A DNA stretch of 18,577 bases, taken from NCBI GenBank assembly GCA_938014865.1, contig CALLQJ010000439.1, positions 1 to 18,577 of the forward strand, written 5' to 3'. Shown one piece after another: positions 15,308-18,577 of this stretch; the stretch's first letter is position 1, and each line of letters begins with the position of its first letter. Source of the stretch: an uncultured Fastidiosipila sp. (GTDB lineage: Bacteria > Bacillota > Clostridia > Saccharofermentanales > Fastidiosipilaceae). Position numbers and translations under genes: made by a program. The notes beneath the pieces were generated by a model. That model had not been told where the DNA came from. It saw only the letters and a program-made list of their open reading frames with translations, and searched no databases.

Positions 15308-16603
15308 ATGAAAAGGATTTTATCTGTACTTTGTGCTGCATTGATGATTACAACAGTAACTGTCGGTTGTAACAACAATAATGACGGCAACGGCAATGAA
15401 GATGAAGTTAAGAAAACAGAAGAGGGACAAGAATCAGAAAAAACACAAATCAACTTTGTTTTGTGGGACTACAGTGAAGATACTTACGACCATGCTATGG
15501 TTAAGACTTTTGAGGAACAGAATGATTCTTATGAGGTAAAAGTAACATCTGCTCCTAATAAAGATTATGAAACAAAGCTTACAACCATGATCTCCGGTGG
15601 CAGTGACGTAGATGTTTTTTTAGGTAAAAGCAACACCGTATATCCTCAGCTTGTTGATATGGGATTCGGGAAAGATATTACCGAAAAAGTAAAAGACGAA
15701 ATTGACTTAGAACAGTTCGGGACGGTATTGAATAATCAGTACGAAATTGATGGTAAATACTATGGTCTGCCATATCGTACCAATGACTGGGTTTTATATT
15801 ATAACAAGGATATTTTTGATGATGCCGGTGTTTCATATCCGACAAATGATATGACCTGGGAAGAAGCCAGGGATTTGGCCAATAAAGTCACTTCAGGTGA
15901 AGGTGTTAATAAAATCTACGGTATTGGTTTCCAGCCCAAACCCGGCTTTATTCTGCCGATGATGGTTGGAAATATTCCTGATTTCAAAATATATGAATCT
16001 GATTTATCCGGATTATTAAAACCGCTTGAATATTTTAATGCACTTCAGTATGAAGACAAAGTTTTACAAGAATATGCGGAAAGTAAATCCATGAGTCAAG
16101 ACCAAACCTATTTCTTCAAAGGCCAGATTGCTATGTATTATAACGGTTCTTGGTTTGGGCAAATGCTTTCGGATGCAGATCTCGACTTTGATTGGGGCAT
16201 CGCTAAGGCTCCGTATTGGGAAGGCACAGAGCAAGCAGTATTCGTAACTTCTACTCCTGTAATGATTAATGCAGATGCAAAAAATGAGGAAGGTGCTTTT
16301 GAGCTCTTAAAATTCTTTGTTGGTGAAGAAGGAGCCAAGGTGATGGCTGAAAAGAAGATGATTCCTTCCTATCAGTCTGAAGAAGTTATGAAAATCTATA
16401 AGGAAAATCTGAAGTTAGACGACAGTTCTTATGAAGCAGTAACGAATAACAAAACGTATGATTTCGGTCCTGCGCACATTAAAACCGGCGAAATCAGCAG
16501 TGCCTTTAATCAGGAGCTGGAACTCTTCGTTACACAAAATCAGGATGCCCAAACAACAATAGATAATATGGGCGAGCGCAGATCCGAAATACTTAATCAG
16601 TAA
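15308..16603 (+). CDS. Extracellular sugar-binding lipoprotein of CUT1 importer 2
   Basis: Family 1 extracellular solute-binding protein, 431 aa, first gene of the second importer operon. The N-terminus MKRILSVLCAALM leads to lipobox TVGC with the lipidated cysteine at C21, then an Asn/Asp/Glu-rich linker to about residue 48. The mature domain starts INFVLWDYSED and includes YYGLPYRTNDWVLYYNKDIFDDAGV and YPTNDMTWEEARDLANKV, closely paralleling importer 1's binding protein, although the rest has diverged. A strong AAAGGAGGAG precedes the ATG. Gene order with the two permeases downstream is the same as in importer 1, but composition is AT-rich and the linked regulator is DeoR-type. The ligand is unknown; a sugar related to that of importer 1 is inferred from shared motifs. 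Confidence 0.93.
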   Translation: MKRILSVLCAALMITTVTVGCNNNNDGNGNEDEVKKTEEGQESEKTQINFVLWDYSEDTYDHAMVKTFEEQNDSYEVKVTSAPNKDYETKLTTMISGGSDVDVFLGKSNTVYPQLVDMGFGKDITEKVKDEIDLEQFGTVLNNQYEIDGKYYGLPYRTNDWVLYYNKDIFDDAGVSYPTNDMTWEEARDLANKVTSGEGVNKIYGIGFQPKPGFILPMMVGNIPDFKIYESDLSGLLKPLEYFNALQYEDKVLQEYAESKSMSQDQTYFFKGQIAMYYNGSWFGQMLSDADLDFDWGIAKAPYWEGTEQAVFVTSTPVMINADAKNEEGAFELLKFFVGEEGAKVMAEKKMIPSYQSEEVMKIYKENLKLDDSSYEAVTNNKTYDFGPAHIKTGEISSAFNQELELFVTQNQDAQTTIDNMGERRSEILNQ

Positions 16604-16664
16604 ATCCTGACAGAATTCTTGAAGAACTCAGATATAACCTCATCTTAATATTTGAAAAATGCGG

Positions 16665-16697
16665 GCGGGCACGAGTCTGTCTGCCCGCTGTTTGTTG
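16665..16697 (+). terminator. Hairpin between binding-protein and permease genes of importer 2
   Basis: GCGGGCA (16665-16671) and TGCCCGC (16682-16688) form a 7-bp GC-rich stem with a 10-nt loop, followed by TGTTTGTTG. The T tract is interrupted, so it is either a leaky terminator or an mRNA-stabilising hairpin. It occupies the same place as the stronger hairpin of importer 1. Confidence 0.55.
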
Positions 16698-16711
16698 ATT
16701 CGGAGGTTTTT

Positions 16712-17623
16712 ATGGCTAGTCAACAACGAACTAAAGATAGAAGACGAGCGATCTCCCGCAGAAATTCAAGAAATGCATTTCTCTTTTTATTGCCGAATCT
16801 AATTGGTTTTCTGGTATTTACTTTTGTTCCGGTTGTGATGGCTTTTGTTTTGGCGTTCACTGAATGGAACGGAAGAGGACCTTTCAAATTTGTTGGTCTT
16901 AAAAATTTTGTAAATATGTGGAGCGACTCTAACTTTACTATTTCGTTAAAAAATACTCTCATATATACAATCGGAACAGTACCCATAATAATGATATTTG
17001 CCATGCTGCTGTCAGTTATTGTATTCCAGCTTGGTAAAGGCAGTACTTTGATCAGGGCTATGCATTTTTTCCCCAATATTTCATCTATTGTTGCTATTAC
17101 TGTCGTATGGCAATTTCTGTACAATAAATCACTTGGTCCAATCAATCAATTTTTAATGTCTGTGGGTGTAGAAAATCCCCCCGGATGGTTAAGCGATAAA
17201 AATTGGGCACTGCCGGCAGTTATGATCATGATCATATGGAAATCCGTCGGATATTATATGGTCACATATTATGCTGCACTGATAGGTATACCCGATGATT
17301 TATATGAAGCTGCCTCAATCGACGGTGCTACAACATTTCAGCAGTTTTGGCATATAACTTTACCTCAATTACGGCCTGTTAATTTCTATGTTCTTATTGT
17401 GGCTATAATTGCTTCTTTTAAAGTTTTTACACCTATTTACGTGATGACTCAAGGAGGACCGGGTCGTGCCACTTCTGTTTTAGTTTATTACATTTATGAA
17501 ACTGCATTCGTGAATTATAAACATGGCTATTCTTCTGCAATGTCAATCATATTGTTCTTGCTGATTTTCATTTTTACATTATTCCAGTTCCGCATGCAGA
17601 GATTGGACTCTAAGGAGGGATAG
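16712..17623 (+). CDS. CUT1 sugar ABC transporter permease, MalF/LacF type (importer 2)
   Basis: First permease of importer 2, 303 aa. A basic N-terminus is followed by LLPNLIGFLVFTFVPVVMAF and about six membrane spans. The EAA loop starts at E199 (EAASIDGATTFQQ, then HITLPQLRP). VMTQGGPGRAT and HGYSSAMSI near the end are family landmarks. The ATG at 16712 is chosen because GGAGG lies 5 nt upstream; an in-frame ATG at 16652 would start before the intercistronic hairpin and add residues unlike the family. It matches the importer 1 permease at 2051-2968 in many segments (LAF-EW, GVENPP, YYMV-Y, ASFKV), so the two are clearly related. It would pair with the permease 4 nt downstream. No ATPase gene is visible. 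Confidence 0.93.
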   Translation: MASQQRTKDRRRAISRRNSRNAFLFLLPNLIGFLVFTFVPVVMAFVLAFTEWNGRGPFKFVGLKNFVNMWSDSNFTISLKNTLIYTIGTVPIIMIFAMLLSVIVFQLGKGSTLIRAMHFFPNISSIVAITVVWQFLYNKSLGPINQFLMSVGVENPPGWLSDKNWALPAVMIMIIWKSVGYYMVTYYAALIGIPDDLYEAASIDGATTFQQFWHITLPQLRPVNFYVLIVAIIASFKVFTPIYVMTQGGPGRATSVLVYYIYETAFVNYKHGYSSAMSIILFLLIFIFTLFQFRMQRLDSKEG

Positions 17624-17627
17624 TAAT

Positions 17628-18482
17628 ATGTCAAAAATCAAATCTGATCATAATAATAGAACTAGTAATATTGTTGTAAAATGCATTCTTTATATTATTG
17701 TCATTTTATCTTCACTGAGTATGGTGATGCCCTTTATATGGATGGTTTCATCCTCATTTAAAGATAATTTAGAAATTTTTGAGTTTCCGATCCGCTGGAT
17801 TCCGAAAGTGTGGCGCTTTGAAAATTACTCATATATCTGGGAACAAGCGCAATATCCTGTTTTGTTTAGAAATACATTATTTGTCACCATTATGGTCACT
17901 CTATTGCAACTTATTACTTGCAGCTTGAGTGCTTATGCATTTACTAAAATTGAATTTAAAGGCAGAGATAAGTTGTTCTTGCTGTACTTGGCTACTTTAA
18001 TGGTTCCGTTTCAAGTCATTATGATTTCTCAATTTGTTATTGTACGAAAACTGAGACTAAGTAATTCTCTTTGGGCGTTAATTTTAACCGGAGCCTTTAA
18101 TCCCATTGGTGTGTTCATGCTGAGACAGTTTTTCAGCACAATACCCGAAGAGCTTTCTGAAGCCGCAAGAATAGACGGGCTGAACGAGTTTGGAATATAC
18201 GCACGTATAATACTGCCCTTATCAGGTGCTGCTTTGGCAAATTTAGGCATTATCACTGCTGTAGCAACATGGAACGATTTTCTTCCGCCTCTGGTCTATT
18301 TAAATGACTATGAGAAATTTACGATCCAGATGGGAATGAGAACGATGACTACGGAGTTTTCTTCTGAGTACGGCCCGATTATGGCAGCTTCCGTAATATC
18401 TACAATTCCTATATTTATTATTTATCTTTTCTTCCAGCGTTTCTTTATAGGCGGTGTTACAGCCGGTGCTGTAAAAGGTTAA
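17628..18482 (+). CDS. CUT1 sugar ABC transporter permease, MalG/LacG type (importer 2)
   Basis: Second permease of importer 2, 284 aa. It has a polar N-terminus with a membrane span from about residue 17, the family segment PFIWMVSSSFKDN, then FPIRWIPKVWRFENY, closely like FPVQWIPENPRWENY in importer 1. The EAA loop starts at E178 (EAARIDGLNEFG, then RIILPLSG) and the C-terminus ends VTAGAVKG. The ribosome site AAGGAGGG lies in the 3' end of the previous gene and only 4 nt separate stop and start, so translation is probably coupled. It is followed after 53 nt by another gene cut by the window edge, suggesting the operon continues with further enzymes. Confidence 0.93.
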   Translation: MSKIKSDHNNRTSNIVVKCILYIIVILSSLSMVMPFIWMVSSSFKDNLEIFEFPIRWIPKVWRFENYSYIWEQAQYPVLFRNTLFVTIMVTLLQLITCSLSAYAFTKIEFKGRDKLFLLYLATLMVPFQVIMISQFVIVRKLRLSNSLWALILTGAFNPIGVFMLRQFFSTIPEELSEAARIDGLNEFGIYARIILPLSGAALANLGIITAVATWNDFLPPLVYLNDYEKFTIQMGMRTMTTEFSSEYGPIMAASVISTIPIFIIYLFFQRFFIGGVTAGAVKG

Positions 18483-18535
18483 TTCGGGAAAATAAATTTA
18501 TTTGAAATCCTGAAACATTGTGAACGGAGATCGAA

Positions 18536-18577
18536 ATGTTAAACGAAAATTTTGTCAAAGATATTATAAAATCGATG
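18536..18577 (+). CDS. Start of an unidentified gene, cut by the right window edge
   Basis: Only 14 codons are visible (MLNENFVKDIIKSM). The ATG has GGAG 6 nt upstream and the gene follows the importer 2 permeases by 53 nt in the same direction, with no terminator between, only a 14-bp AT palindrome at 18490-18503. Position suggests a glycan-degrading enzyme or another function of the same operon, but the product cannot be named from this fragment. Confidence 0.6.
   Translation, partial: MLNENFVKDIIKSM

Overview
The window reads as a carbohydrate-utilisation region of a Gram-positive-type bacterium, most likely Bacillota (Clostridia or a related class). The evidence is lipoprotein-anchored CUT1 sugar importers without a local ATPase gene, a YesM/YesN-type two-component pair, a DeoR repressor, strong AGGAGG-type ribosome sites and intrinsic terminators. 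The enzymes point to uronic-acid-containing glycans, most simply glycosaminoglycans or similar uronides: a GH88 unsaturated glucuronyl hydrolase, a heparinase II/III-family lyase and a GH2 beta-glucuronidase. None of the three has a visible signal peptide, so breakdown after import into the cytoplasm is inferred.

Layout. Positions 1-4365 (minus strand) form one operon: solute-binding lipoprotein, hairpin terminator, two CUT1 permeases, then the GH88 hydrolase, which runs off the left edge. A 246-base divergent control region separates it from a plus-strand operon (4612-9817) of sensor kinase, AraC-type response regulator and heparinase II/III-family lyase. A bidirectional terminator follows, then a convergent beta-glucuronidase gene (minus, 9951-11765). 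From 12002 the plus strand carries a zinc-dependent phospholipase C-like protein and a UMF1-type MFS transporter, which look unrelated to glycan use.

At about 14,160 base composition changes abruptly. By hand count, 14101-14160 is 52% GC and 14161-14220 is 22%. The AT-rich part holds a DeoR-type repressor (minus), a 265-base divergent control region, a second solute-binding lipoprotein, two more CUT1 permeases, and the first 14 codons of another gene at the right edge. This second importer is clearly related to the first and has the same gene order and a hairpin at the same place, but it differs in base composition and in its linked regulator. The likeliest reading is a laterally acquired glycan-uptake island whose left junction lies inside the 3' end of the MFS gene.

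How the genes could work together: the sensor kinase detects a ligand or stress outside the cell. The response regulator may act through a pair of 16-bp direct repeats at 4512-4547. The first importer brings in oligosaccharides, the lyase cuts them to unsaturated products, GH88 removes the terminal 4,5-unsaturated uronate, and beta-glucuronidase removes saturated glucuronate. The second importer, under DeoR-type control, probably takes up a related glycan. No stretch over 300 bases lacks a gene. I saw no tRNA, rRNA, CRISPR array, insertion sequence or transposase. No part of this looks like a wholly new type of system. The most notable points are the island boundary, the duplicated and differently regulated importers, and the operator candidates.
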